Shown here piece after piece: positions 1-10,530 of a stretch of DNA of 64,000 nt. The notes beneath the pieces are model-generated. The model did not search any database. It was not told the origin of the DNA and worked only from the letters and a program-made list of their open reading frames with translations. Each line of letters opens with the position of its first letter. Within the stretch, counting starts at the first letter, position 1. Source of the DNA: Canna indica (taxonomy: Eukaryota; Streptophyta; Magnoliopsida; Zingiberales; Cannaceae); contig CP136896.1 of assembly GCA_034359265.1 (NCBI GenBank), positions 14,415,501 to 14,479,500 on the forward strand. The letters run 5' to 3'. A program made the position numbers and the translations under genes.

Positions 1-178
1 AGGTCGGGTTAAATAGGGTTTTCACCCGAACCCGACCCGACCCGACCCAAAAATTTGTTTGAAATTTAAAAAAAAACTAACCCGACCCGACCCATTATAC
101 TCAAATAACCCGACCCGAATTAAATTTTTGGGTCGGTTTTTTCAGATATGTCGGGTCGGATCGGATTTTGCTCACCCG
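1..178. repeat. 3' part of a hAT-like MITE with CCCGA/GGGTC subterminal repeats
   Basis: The segment is built from short CCCGACCCGA runs on one side and GGGTCGG runs on the other, ending in TTGCTCACCCG just before LINE sequence. The TGCTCACCC end resembles the termini of the complete hAT-type MITEs at 23137 and 37779. The left half lies outside the window, so no target duplication can be checked. It could also be simple pentanucleotide repeat. Confidence 0.4.
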
Positions 179-179
179 T

Positions 180-1290
180 AATGTCTACGACGGGTAGTCA
201 CCACCCGATGAAAAAAATCCGAATTCGAGTCACCATCAACCATCCATTTCAATTTAGATTTCGACCACCATTTCAAATTAATTTGTCTACGAATGGCATT
301 CGCTTTATTATGGAGAGCCTGTAAATTAAGCACATCGGCAGGACTAAGTCCCTGATTTGTCTCAATTTTTTTCAACTCGGAAATATCAAACAATGTAGAT
401 TGAAGATTGCATTCCAAATTGCCTAGAGTATACTTATTCCAATTCGATAAAGCAAAACGAGTATATCTTAAACCCAAGTTAAATTCATTATGCGATAGCA
501 AAGACTAGGGAATTTCATTCCAAGATTTCTTTACTACCTCAACAGAATCAGGATAATCCACCCTAAAATTTTGGAATTTGAAAAGCCAATTTCTAACAGA
601 AGATTGCGCAAAGCCGATAAAGAGCGGACTTTGATCAGAAATCCCCCGAGGTAAATGGGAAAGCTAAGCAAAGTCATAAAAATGAAGCCATGCAGCATTA
701 CAAAACACTCGATCAAGTCTAGTTAAAATTTGAGCATTACCAGATCTATTGTTACACCAAGTATACGGATTACCCACAAATCCCAAATCAATCAGGTCAT
801 TCTTATGTACAAAGTTTCTAAAATCCACAACAGATTTGTGAGCCTGAAAAGGCAGCCCACCTTTCTTATCCGATTCGTTGAGAAGAGCGTTGAAATCACC
901 ATAAATTAACCACGAAAAAGATGTAAAATCAAATTCCAAAAAACACTATGAGTCGTAGGATTCGTACTGGCATAAACATTAGAAAAGAGAAATTGTGGCA
1001 TATTTTCTATACCTAAAACAACAAATATGCATTGAGCTTGAAAAGATAATACCTGAACCGAGATAATAGAGGAGTTCCAGGCTAATAGTAGCCCACCCGA
1101 AGCCCCAATCGATGGCTGAGCCACTCCAACCCAGGAGCGGCCAACCAATTTAATAAACTTAGAAGCCAAGTTAGTATCATAGTGAGTTTCTTGCAACGCA
1201 ATCTACTAAATGGACAAATTTTTTACCTGCAACCGGATGTCATCCCTTACCTTACGGCACCATGCACCCCGCACATTCCAGCACAAGAAA
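180..1290 (-). pseudogene. LINE ORF2, endonuclease domain (broken)
   Basis: Encodes the apurinic-like endonuclease that nicks target DNA for LINE insertion. On the minus strand the frame opens with NFLCWNVRG near 1287, continues with LQETH near 1195, then IYGDFNALLNE, NPYTW and RLDR between 930 and 710. These are hallmark motifs of the plant LINE endonuclease. A linker rich in Trp and Arg, ending WMVDGDSNSDFFHR, runs to about 180; in intact elements this precedes the reverse transcriptase. Frame changes at about 1196 (with stop codons just before LQETH), 940 and 530 make it non-functional. The family call is firm; no activity is expected. Confidence 0.82.
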
Positions 1291-1291
1291 T

Positions 1292-1909
1292 TCATGGGGA
1301 TACACTAGTAGAGGCATCGGAGGCAGGAGCCACGCCCTCGACAGGGTCAAAAAAAGTCACCATGAGCTCAACAGCAGTAGATACCACAGTAGTCAGAGAG
1401 GCCACCAAGCGATCCACCACCATACGGGACTCATGATCAGCTGAGGGCAGAACCAAAGTATCCATCGCACGATGTCGTTTTTGACGAGCGTGCTCTGAAT
1501 ATGGGGCCACCGATGTAGGGATCTTAGGAGGTTTGTTGCTCTTCCTCGACACCCAGGAGGGTTGTTTCACTGGAGGAGCGTTTAGGAGCTCAGGACAAGC
1601 AGTGGCAACCATGAAGGAAAGATCAGATATCATCTGATCCATAGAACGGACCAGAGGCGGAGAGGAGTAGGGAGGTGGAGTGGGTGAGGGTGGTAAAGGT
1701 ACTCGAGAAGGTGGAGCGGAATGATGTGACGAAGGTGTGGTTTGAGTGATGACCGGGGTTTTGAGAGACGGTGGTAGAGGGGGGGACGTGGACGGCCCAG
1801 ATTTAGGCACCCAAATCTTAGAATGATTCGAAGTCACGTGTGAAGCAGGCTGCATCACAGGGCGCAGAGAAAGAGAGGGAGGATGTGACGCTATGATTCC
1901 ACGTGTCAT
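1292..1909 (-). pseudogene. LINE ORF1-like proline/serine-rich tail
   Basis: An open minus-strand frame of 205 codons, rich in Pro, Ser and Thr, ends a few bases before the ORF2 endonuclease frame begins. This spacing is what plant LINEs show for ORF1, an RNA-binding gag-like protein. No zinc knuckle is visible in the retained part, and an upstream portion is probably missing. The ORF1 assignment rests on position and composition rather than on a domain match. Confidence 0.55.
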
Positions 1910-1929
1910 AGCAGTGGACTCAATCGGGC

Positions 1930-2344
1930 GGCGGTGGCAGCAACAGCTGTGGAAATCAATAGAGGGATTATCAATACGGATGGTACAATTACCACGCGCC
2001 TCAGATCTTTAGCGATGAGAACCCCAACGCTAACAAAAAATATGCTTTAAATAATCAACTTATAAAATTCCTCTTCATAAGTGAACCAGAGTTTAATTGT
2101 AGCATTTTGTGCATTTTTTTCATGTCTTTATACATTTTATAATATGCTTTGTGCGTATATTATCGCGTTAACGTTATGTAATGATCGTGTTATAAAATTA
2201 TTATTTTTAGAAAAAAATCTCTTCATAAAATTTATAAAGTTTTATTGTTTTTGAGTTATATACTCTTACAAAGATGTGTGATTTAGATATAATTTTATGG
2301 ATTAGCCTAATAAATTGATGTTCTCTTCAGTGTTCACTCTTCAC
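1930..2344. other. Non-coding, AT-rich beyond 2040; no gene seen
   Basis: The first 100 bases may still belong to the 5' part of the LINE. From 2040 on the sequence is AT-rich with no recognisable coding frame or terminal repeat. Confidence 0.5.
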
Positions 2345-2346
2345 AT

Positions 2347-2377
2347 GTTGATGTTGATGTTGATGTTGATGTTGTTG

Positions 2378-2448
<71 letters not shown>

Positions 2449-2479
2449 GTTGATGTTGATGTTGATGTTGATGTTGTTG

Positions 2480-2540
<61 letters not shown>
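2347..2540. repeat. Compound trinucleotide microsatellite, (TGATGT)n-(TGT)n-(TAT)n, block duplicated
   Basis: Two successive blocks each run TGATGT repeats, then TGT, then a long TTA/ATT array. The first spans about 2347-2448 and the second about 2449-2539. Open frames through it encode only poly-Leu or poly-Asn and are not genes. The duplicated architecture suggests slippage or unequal exchange of the whole block. Confidence 0.95.
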
Positions 2541-3010
2541 GAAAAGGAAGGTGCACGGAACGTGTGGTTGACTCGAATGTCGTTGCGCTCAATCCCAGGT
2601 CTTGTGACGTGCATATGTACATGCATGGATGATGTCATGCCATTAAACATTTGATTGGATGCTTGTCTTCTCGCGTGTTCCCAATTGAATTTAAAATTAA
2701 CATCAAAGTGCGAGTCTTTTTTCCTTTCCAGCAAAAAAAACAACGGACAAATAATGGACGTTCGTACTTTGGATTTTAAAGATTAAGTATAGTTTACTAC
2801 CATTCTTGAATAAGAAAGAAAAATGCTATATTATTACTTCCCCAACCTTTTACAAGCTAGGCTTGCAAGAGATGCTCTACTTCGATGGCAGAGATGAGAG
2901 GATCCATTCAGATGAATGGCACTTTGTTGAGCCCAACGGCAAAACCAAGACTCTAGAGTCACATATGCAATAGGGGCAATAGAAGCAATATTATAATATG
3001 ATACTAAATT
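2541..3010. other. Intergenic; no feature recognised
   Basis: Moderate-GC sequence without a convincing open frame, inverted terminal repeat or RNA gene. Confidence 0.4.
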
Positions 3011-3011
3011 A

Positions 3012-3868
3012 ACGGGAGAAGCGTAGATTTGATTCTATAAATTTTTAATATTTTAAACTTTAAATTTATAAGTTCCATTTTGGTATTTTCGATTCTATAA
3101 GTTTGCTCTATAATACATATTTGATCATATTCGTGACAGTCCGTTAATTCTCCGTCAATATGGGCTAACGTTGTTCGTACACGTTGACATATTTGGTTTT
3201 ATAAATTTTATTTTAAAATTTTCAGTCCTATATATTTGCCCCGTAGAACAGATTTGGTCATATATGTTTGCCCCGTAGCACAGATTTAGTCTTATCCGTG
3301 ACGGTCCATTAACTCTCCGTTCACGAAAAAGTAAATGATGTTATGTCCATGTTGATGGGGATAATAGATCGTCGTGGATAGTACCAAATCTATATAATTA
3401 ACGAACCGGACAGATTTTCTCTGTAACATATATATATAAGTTTGCTTCGTAACATAGATTTGGTCCTATCCATGACGGTCCATTAACTCCGTCAATATAG
3501 ACATAAAATCGTTTATTTTTTCATTGACGAAGAGTTAACAGACCATCACAGATATGATCAAATTTATATTATGAGGCAAATATATTGGACAAAATTTATG
3601 CTACGGGGCAAATATATATGATCAAATTTGTGCTACGGGCCAAATATATAGGACTGAAAATTTTGAAATGAAACTTATAGGACCAAATATGTCAACGTGT
3701 ATGAACGGCGTTAGTCCACATTGACGGAGAGTTAACGGACCGTAATGGATAGGACCAAATCTGTACTACAGAGCAAACTTACAGGATCGAAAATACCAAA
3801 ATAAAACTTATATGATCAAAGTCCAAAAAATTAAAAACTTATATGACCAAATCTGCAATTCTCCCCTA
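3012..3868. mobile_element. Foldback MITE, probably Mutator-type
   Basis: The left arm begins CGGGAGAAGCGTAGATTTG and the right arm ends CAAATCTGCAATTCTCCCC. Their reverse complements align through roughly 300-400 bases each, so the whole segment can fold on itself about a centre near 3440. Flanks read TAAATTAA on the left and TAAATCAA on the right, an imperfect duplication compatible with an old Mutator-type insertion. No transposase is encoded. Confidence 0.75.
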
Positions 3869-4344
3869 AATCAATATGATAAACTGTTAGTATATATTAA
3901 AATATATGATAATCATGTTAACTATAATAAAATTTAATGAATTTTAATTTAATTAAGTTTATCTAATTTTAACCTTAGAAGGTTAATATAATTTAATTTA
4001 ATATATTACCAATTAAATTAATTTTGAATATTATTAATGTTGAAAATAATTAATTTGGAATTTTTTAAATTAATATTATTATGCTTAATTTCCAAATTTC
4101 CAAATTCATTTAATTAATAATGGTTATTTTTCAAACAAATTCGATTTAAATTATAATGAATTACTCTTAATTTTTTAATTTCTGACTCTATTTTTAATTA
4201 TGCATGTCAAATTTTCTAATTTTCAAATCTAATTTTATCTTTTCTTATCTTTATATAATAAAAGTAACAAAGCCTAGAGTAAATAAGAGAGTATTTTCTC
4301 GTTCTTTGTTGGACCATTACTGCTCAACTATATATATATATATA
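3869..4344. other. AT-rich intergenic DNA with a short (TA)n run near 4329-4345
   Basis: Very AT-rich, repeatedly using the string AATTTAATT. No coding potential or terminal repeats are seen. Confidence 0.5.
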
Positions 4345-4752
4345 TAAATAAGAAATAACTTTTTCCCGCGTAAATTCCCCCCACACCCTTAATTTTTACC
4401 TTTATTTTTACAATTTTACCCTACTTATATTTTAATTTTTGTATGCTTAATTTTTAAATCTTCAACTTTAATTTTCAGAATACACTACTTTAATTTCTCT
4501 TCAATTTAATTTTTAAAATTAATTTTTATATTAAATTAATTTGAATTTTATTAAAGGTGAATCTTGTTTTCTCTTCAATTAATCATGCTTAATTTTTAAA
4601 TTTTCGAATTCAATTAAATACAATTTGAAAATTAATTTTCATATTAAATTAATTTTAAATTTTATTATTGGTGAATTTTATTTCCCTTCAATTAATAATG
4701 CTTAAGTTTTTAAATTTTCGAATTTAATTAATTACAAATGTTGAGAATTATT
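4345..4752. repeat. AT-rich dispersed repeat, copy A (target of the gypsy insertion)
   Basis: This block, starting with CCCGCGTAAATTCCCCCCACAC, aligns by eye with 15460-15865 over its whole length. The LTR at 4753 interrupts it exactly where copy 15460-15865 continues with GAAATTTCAATTTT, which marks the pre-insertion sequence. Confidence 0.8.
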
Positions 4753-5385
4753 TATAATACCCGTTAAATTTTTTTATGTATATTTATTTCAGCGGGTTGC
4801 GCGTGGCGCGAGATGATGCACACGGGCTTGAGCATTGACGTTTAGCTTGAGGTGAGAGCCGAATACTCTAGAAATTTTCTTAATTAAAAATTTAAATTGT
4901 AAAATATTTTATGCGTCACGTAATTAAAGAGGACTCAGAGTGGAATCCAGCGGTTCAATCGGATCCGAATTCGGACTTGGATTGGGTGAGATAGAAAGAT
5001 TTAGTGAACCACTTAAGTTAATGGCAGAATTATAATTTCAGCCAAAACAATATATATATATATATAAGAGGGGCACGTACGGCTGCTACAGTCGCACAGA
5101 ACCCGAGAAAGAAAAAGGGAGAGAGAGGCGAGTGAGGGCTTTAGAGAGGAGGTGATTTTGGCCGGAGTTCGCGAAAGAAACGGAGGTCGAACGCCACGGA
5201 AAGCGAGGATTGCATCATCCTTTGAATCATTCTTCTCATGTGAGTGGTTCTTGACCACTTGTTTTGGATTCCTCTGTTCCTCTTGCAGCCGCCCACTGTT
5301 GCTTGAAATATTGGGAAGGTTGGATCAATTCCCTAATTGATTTAGATGAATGGCCTGTCATGTAATTGTAATTCTCATTGGTTTT

Positions 5386-5517
5386 GATAATAGCATGTTT
5401 GGTTGTGAAATTGGGAACCCTAGAATTAGGAATTCCTCCACTTCATTGACTGATAATAGCATGTTTGGTTGTGGAATTGGGAACCCTAGAATTAGGAATT
5501 CCTCCACTTCATTGACT
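5386..5517 (+). repeat. 66-bp tandem duplication inside LTR 1
   Basis: Two adjacent copies of a unit beginning GATAATAGCATGTTTGG. The same duplication occurs at 11153-11284 in LTR 2, so it predates the split of the two LTRs. Confidence 0.9.
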
Positions 5518-6449
5518 GCACGCCTTGCACGCCTAGAGGAAACAACCTGCAATGTTTTGGTATTATATGAATTATTTTCTTTAATTTGGTGTGAGAGAAT
5601 GATTGCTTGATTGCTAAATTAAACACTAAACTAGGGTTATTAGGATTGGCCACACATCTCTTCTTGTGACCGCTTGCTTTGGGTGAATGAAATTTGAGAA
5701 ATTGGAGTTGTTTTCTTGTTGTGATTTGCTGAAAGTTATAGTTGCTGAAACTAAGTTTGGCTGAAATTTTAGTTGTTGAATTTGTGATTTGCTGAATTTA
5801 TACCTTGCTGAAATTATAGTCTGATGAAATCATATGCTGTAAATTTCATAGTAATATTGCTGAAATCCTTTGTGTTTGAGACTTAGATTCATATACCGAA
5901 ATGCTGAAATTTTATTTTGTATAGTGCTGAAATGATACACATAGTAAAAGCTGAAATGTGTTGTGCTGAAATTTAATCAAATCTATGCTGATTTAATTTA
6001 GTAGTTTGGACAATCAATTTAAGGCGAAAGGTACTATTGTAACCTATCGATTTGCATGTAATGTATACTTTGGGAACATAGAAAGTACTTAAATGACTTG
6101 AACAGTAAGATGGGCGTAGGAAATGGACGATTTCGATAAGCTAAAATTTTTCTAGTGCATGTTAATCGGGCCGGGATGCGGGCTCGGTGTGACGTTCCTA
6201 ATCTATCATAAATAATTGGGGTTTTAGTTGATACCAGGAATAAGTGAACCTTGAGTGTGTTGACACGAGTATGTGACCCTCCAGTAGTGGTCCGGGCGTG
6301 TTGGGCCGAGTGGTGCGCTCCGTGCACGAGATACATGGTGTCGGTGGGCCGAGTAGTGCTCGTAGCGCACGTGATGACTATGGGCTATATGTTGGGCCAA
6401 GTGGTACGCATAGCGTACGAGTGATCATGGGTCAGAGGGCCTTCCTGAC

Positions 6450-6720
6450 CGAGTTGGGTACTGATTCTAGAGGGCCTTCCTAGACCAGTGAACCCGAGAA
6501 GAGATTCAATTAGGTACTGGTTCTAGAGGGCCTTCCTAAACCAGTGAACCCAAGAAGAGAATTAGTTGGGTACTGGTTCTAGAGGGTCTTCCTAGACCAG
6601 TGGATCAAAGCATAAAAACAGTTGTTACTGGTTCTAGAGGACCTTCTTAGACCATTGAACCAGCGGGGTAGAGTCAGTTGGACACTGAGTCTAGAGAGCC
6701 TTCCTAGATCAGTGCAATTG
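6450..6720 (+). repeat. About five imperfect 56-bp repeats inside LTR 1
   Basis: The core GGTACTGGTTCTAGAGGGCC recurs near 6458, 6513, 6570, 6624 and 6682, each followed by TTCCTAGACCAGTGAACC or a variant. The matching array in LTR 2 is at about 12220-12482. Confidence 0.85.
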
Positions 6721-7261
6721 AGAAAAGTTGCTAACTAGGATTCGAAAATTAGAAAGTATTTTCTGTAGAGTCGGATGGGAGTGCATTCCTTATATAATTA
6801 ACTTGACGTCCGCACTCACTTGATATATTGCATGCATTGCCATTACTGGATTCCATTTACTAAGGGTTGAGAGACCATTCACTGAGTTTCATACTCACTT
6901 TTCTTTCTGTGTTTGTTTTGCAGAGCATGGTTCTGAGGTACGACGCAGCTGATGACGGCGAGGCTCCGGTAGCGATCTCGTGAGCTGGTTAGCGTAGTCG
7001 AGTCTTGTTTGAAAACTGAGATATTATAGCTTTTAGAGAGCCCTAGAGTTGTTTAAACTTTTAGTTGAATCATTTTTATGAGATATCTGTCATGTGGATT
7101 ATGTTTTTGTCACTGAGTTGCTATCGACTATTCCTTAGTTATGTTATAAAAACTATGTTTCCAAGTTGTACCTATTTAGATGCTTGTGTAATGGGTTAGG
7201 CTTCGGGGTGCTAGACTGCACTCTGGCCGATCACGTGACTCAGTTTTGGGGCATGACAAAG

Positions 7262-7273
7262 TGGTATCAGATC
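7262..7273 (+). other. Primer-binding site, initiator-Met tRNA type
   Basis: TGGTATCAGATC lies three bases after the LTR end. It is one base from the TGGTATCAGAGC complement of the plant initiator-Met tRNA 3' end, which is intact at 13016. Confidence 0.85.
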
Positions 7274-7472
7274 ATGTTCTTAGGTCCGGACTGCGTTATT
7301 AGAACATCGAGTACTATGTAGACAAGAGTCAGTGTGTTGTACATGGTGTGTTCTACTCAAGAGATTGGGCTACGAAGACGGCCGTATCAGCAGCGGTACT
7401 TATGATCACGGTAACAGTTTTAATTAAACTTGTACTTAATGCTTTTGGTTTTTTTGTTATGTTTTGACAGTG

Positions 7473-8640
7473 ATGGAGGCTCAGGATGAGGCAGTAATGA
7501 GTGGGAGTGACAGTAATTCTGCAGGCCGAAGGGGCCGAGGCCGAGGTAGAGGCCGCACTGGGGATCGGGGCCATGGCCGCCCAGCCCAAGAGAGGGCAGA
7601 GCCGGATCCCCGAGTAGCGCAGTTAGGGGCCCAGGTGGCCGAGTTAACTGAGGCGCTCCGCAAGGAGCGAGAAATAAGGCAGCAACCGCCTCAACCCAAG
7701 CCGGTTGCACTAGTAGCTCCAGTGACTGAGGAGTTAGTGCCACCTGTGATTGGGGCAGAGTATCATCATGAAGCAGTGAGCCTTGAGATTTCTTATGAGA
7801 GGTTTGTGAGATTGAGGCCCCCAGAGTTCACCGGTACCGACCCGACAAGCAAAAGTCACATATTTTCTCAGTGACTGTTATGTGTTTTGCCAGGTGCTAG
7901 GGTGTTCATCTGAGATGTCAGCACGCATGGTGGGCTTACAGATGAAGGGACCGGCCAAGGAGTGGTTCCAGACCTTGGAGGCCCGTAGGGGGGACCTTAC
8001 ACCACCCCCTACATGGAACGAGTTTAAAGCCGCAGTGATAGAGTGGTACTTGCCTAGGAATGTCCGTGAGAGGCGGGCAAGAGAGTTTGCAGTTGTGCCA
8101 GACAGGCAGGGTGATAGTTCAGCAATATGAGATGGAGTTTACTAGGTTGTCCCGCTACCACCCTACCTTGGTTGCCACTAAGACAGCTAAGGTCAGACGA
8201 TTTGTGGAGGGACTACGACCGCATATTGGCCGCTTGATTCACTACACTCAGGGCACATCTTTTGCTGAGGCAGTTGATGAGGCGATGCATAAGGAAGCTC
8301 TAGTACCTACATAGCGACCTGAGGGGCACTCGCGGAAGAGGTCCAGATCTGATGGACCAGTGGGGCAACAGGCCCATTCTGAGGGCGCCGTCGCAAGGCC
8401 AATTCCACAGTTGAGCAGAGGACAGAGCATGGTCAGAGGTCGCTTAGGGCCGAGTTCTGTACAAAGGACACCTACAGGGGATACATCTCTATCGAGGAGG
8501 CCTGAGGCACCGCCGTCTTGTGGACAGTGTGGCAGACGACACTGGGGTGTATGCTATGACCGTTCAGACGCCTGTTTCAGATGCGGTTAGCTGGGGCAGT
8601 TCAAGATGGACTGTCCAATCATTAGGGGTCAGGGAGCAGC
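7473..8640 (+). pseudogene. Gypsy gag (broken), copy 1
   Basis: Gag forms the particle in which reverse transcription takes place. The frame starts MEAQDEAVMSGSDSN at 7473 with an Arg/Gly-rich head, then the conserved stretch FVRLRPPEFTGTDPT near 7805. The capsid part, MVGLQMKGPAKEWF to VEGLRPHIGRLIHYT, lies at 7930-8250. A cysteine motif, CGQCGRRHWGVC, and a second, CFRCG, lie near 8520-8588. The gene is broken by a frame change and stop at 7874, a frameshift near 8095, an in-frame TAG at about 8312 and a stop straight after CFRCG. It matches copy 2 at 13190 closely. Confidence 0.85.
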
Positions 8641-8662
8641 CTAGTCACGAGGAAAGGCACCA

Positions 8663-9436
8663 GTGTCTGCAGCTTCAGTGGCTCAGAGGGGTCAAACCCA
8701 GGGCAGAGGGCAGCGACCGAGTACTTCTGGGAAGGCTCCCGCTCGAGTTTTCTCACTTACACCAAACGGCGCTGAGGCGTCGAACGCCGTGGTAGCAGGT
8801 ACTCTTTTAGTTGGTTCTGCTATTGTATACATTTTATTTGACCCAGGAGCTACTCATTCTTTAGTATCTGCTGACCCGAAGGAACTAAATTTGAGGCAAA
8901 GAAGATGGCTTGAACTGCTTAAAGATTATGACTGCACCATAATGTACCACTCTGGTAAGGCAAATGTTGTTGCGGACGCCTTGAGCAGGAAATCCATGGG
9001 TAGCCTTGCACACCTGGCTGTTGAGATGAGACCTCTAGCCAAAGAGTTGGCGACATGCATGGATGGCGGCTCCACAATTTCAGTGTTTGACACCAGGGAT
9101 CTGGTGGCACATTTGCAGGTGCAGTCTACCTTAGTTAAGATGCTTTGTTCAGCTCAGAAGGAGGATGTTTTTTGCGCGATGACTAGAGACTTTGTATTGA
9201 GAGGGGATGCAGATGATGGGTTGCGGATCGATGCTGAGAATGTCCTGAGATACAAGGACAAAATTGGGGTACCCGATATGGCTGAAGTGAAGAGGCAGGT
9301 TCTTGAGATGGGTCACCGCTCTTCGTACACCATGCACCCAGGGGCCACGAAGATGTACCGTGACCTGCGGCAACATTATTGGTGGAATGGAATGAAGCAG
9401 GAAGTGGCTGAGTATGTGTCCAAGTGCTTGACCTGT
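8663..9436 (+). pseudogene. Protease start fused to RNase H tail and integrase zinc domain
   Basis: One open frame of 258 codons joins three pol pieces. The aspartic protease start [13 protein letters not shown] lies near 8837-8873; family members usually have DSGA. It is followed at once by an RNase H C-terminal stretch, [20 protein letters not shown], near 8915-8975. The integrase zinc domain ends the frame, with [14 protein letters not shown] and the CLTC pair at 9330-9436. Most of protease, all of reverse transcriptase and the RNase H core are absent, so an in-frame internal deletion joined the ends at about 8871. A TAG after CLTC ends the frame. Confidence 0.85.
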
Positions 9437-10434
9437 TAGCAGGTTAAGGCAGAGCATTTGAGACCTGCGGGGTTGCTCCAGAACTTAGATGTACCTGAGT
9501 GGAAGTGGGAGAAGATCACTATGGATCTGGTGACTGATTTGCCGAGGTCGAGAGGAGGTCATGACTCCATATGGGTCGTGGTGGATCGATGACCAAGTCG
9601 GCACACTTTATTCTGATCAAGACAATCTTCTCAGCAGAGCAGTATGCTAGGCTTTTCCTAGACCGAATAGTGGCGTACCACGGGATTTCGGTGATGATCA
9701 TTTTTGATAGGGGCACCCAATTCACCGCTCGGTTCTGGCAATCCTTCCAGGAAGCCCTGGGTACTCAAGTCCGGTTTAGTATAGCCTTTCACCCTCAAAC
9801 TGACGAGCAATCAGAGAGGACTATCCAAACATTGGAAGATATGTTGCAGGCATGTGTGTTGGATTTTGAGGATGGTTGGGAGAGGTACTTGCCGCTAGTA
9901 GAGTTTGCATATAACAACAACCACCACAGTAGCATTGGCATGGCTCTGTTTGAGGCCCTTTATGGGCGAAGGTGTCGGTCTCTAGTAGGATGGTTTGAGG
10001 CGGGTGAGACTCAGGCGTTAGAGCCAGACTTGGTTCATGATGCTGTGGAAAAGGTGAAGGTGATAAAGGACCGATTATTGGCAGCTCAAAGTCGGCAGAA
10101 AATGTATGCTGATGGTAGACCAAGGGACTTAGAATTTGCGGTGGGGGACTTGGTGTTCCTCAAGGCGTCGCCCATGAAAGGAGTGGTGAGGTTTGGCAAA
10201 CGAGGGAAACTAAGTCCCAGGTTCATTGGACCGTTCCCCATTCTTGGCCGGAGAGGGGTGGTAGCGTACGAGCTTCCCTTACCGCCTAGCAGGAGCAGGG
10301 TTCACCCCGTGTTTCATATCTCCATGCTGAAGCGGTATGTTAGAGACGATTCTCATGTGGTGGAGCCTACTGCGATTGAAGTTGACGCAGCTGTTTCTTA
10401 TGAGGAAAGGCCTGTAGAGATTCTGGACAAGTAG
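9437..10434 (+). pseudogene. Gypsy integrase core and C-terminus (broken)
   Basis: Integrase joins retroelement DNA to the host chromosome. The first catalytic Asp lies in TMDLVTDLP near 9520, the second in FDRGTQFTARFW near 9703 and the Glu in HPQTDEQSERTIQTLE near 9800, so the DDE triad is present. Downstream come YGRRC, the GPFPILGRRGVVAYEL block and HPVFHISMLKRYV. The first catalytic Asp is separated from the rest by a one-base deletion near 9590, in VVVDR. The frame ends at 10434 where a chromodomain would begin; only a short KLRSKEV trace remains, so the targeting domain is largely lost. Confidence 0.88.
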
Positions 10435-10516
10435 GTTCGAAAATTAAGGTCTAAGGAGGTTCATTGGAGATGATAAGTTTCTCTTTTATCCGCTAAATTC
10501 GATGACGATTTTTTTT

Positions 10517-10530
10517 TAAGGGGGGGACAT
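10517..10530 (+). other. Polypurine tract of the gypsy element
   Basis: TAAGGGGGGGACAT sits directly before the TGTAATAC start of LTR 2, the expected place for plus-strand DNA priming. Confidence 0.8.

Larger units (their letters stand above)
172..2030 (-). mobile_element. Truncated plant LINE (L1-type non-LTR retrotransposon)
   Basis: Read on the minus strand, a proline-rich ORF1 tail is followed by the start of an ORF2 endonuclease domain, and sequence is then lost near 172-180, before reverse transcriptase. LINEs usually lose the 5' end during insertion. Here the 3' part is missing, so a later deletion or insertion, perhaps of the MITE at 1-178, must have removed it. The 5' limit near 2030 is approximate. 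Confidence 0.8.
4753..7258 (+). repeat. Gypsy LTR 1 (5' LTR)
   Basis: Starts TATAATAC, where the second LTR has TGTAATAC, so the canonical TG is mutated. It ends CATGACA, three bases before the primer-binding site. It carries a TATATATATATAAGAG promoter-like run near 5050, a 66-bp tandem duplication, many GCTGAAAT words between 5720 and 5970, and five imperfect 56-bp repeats. It aligns throughout with LTR 2, with many point differences, so the insertion is not recent. Confidence 0.9.

Noticed and set aside
1..178. Telomere-like or satellite CCCGA repeats
   Set aside because: The unit is not the plant telomere TTTAGGG, it is interrupted, and it has both orientations as in hAT MITE subterminal regions.
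2315..2632. Open frames encoding poly-Leu or poly-Asn
   Set aside because: They are translations of the trinucleotide microsatellite, with no other coding evidence.
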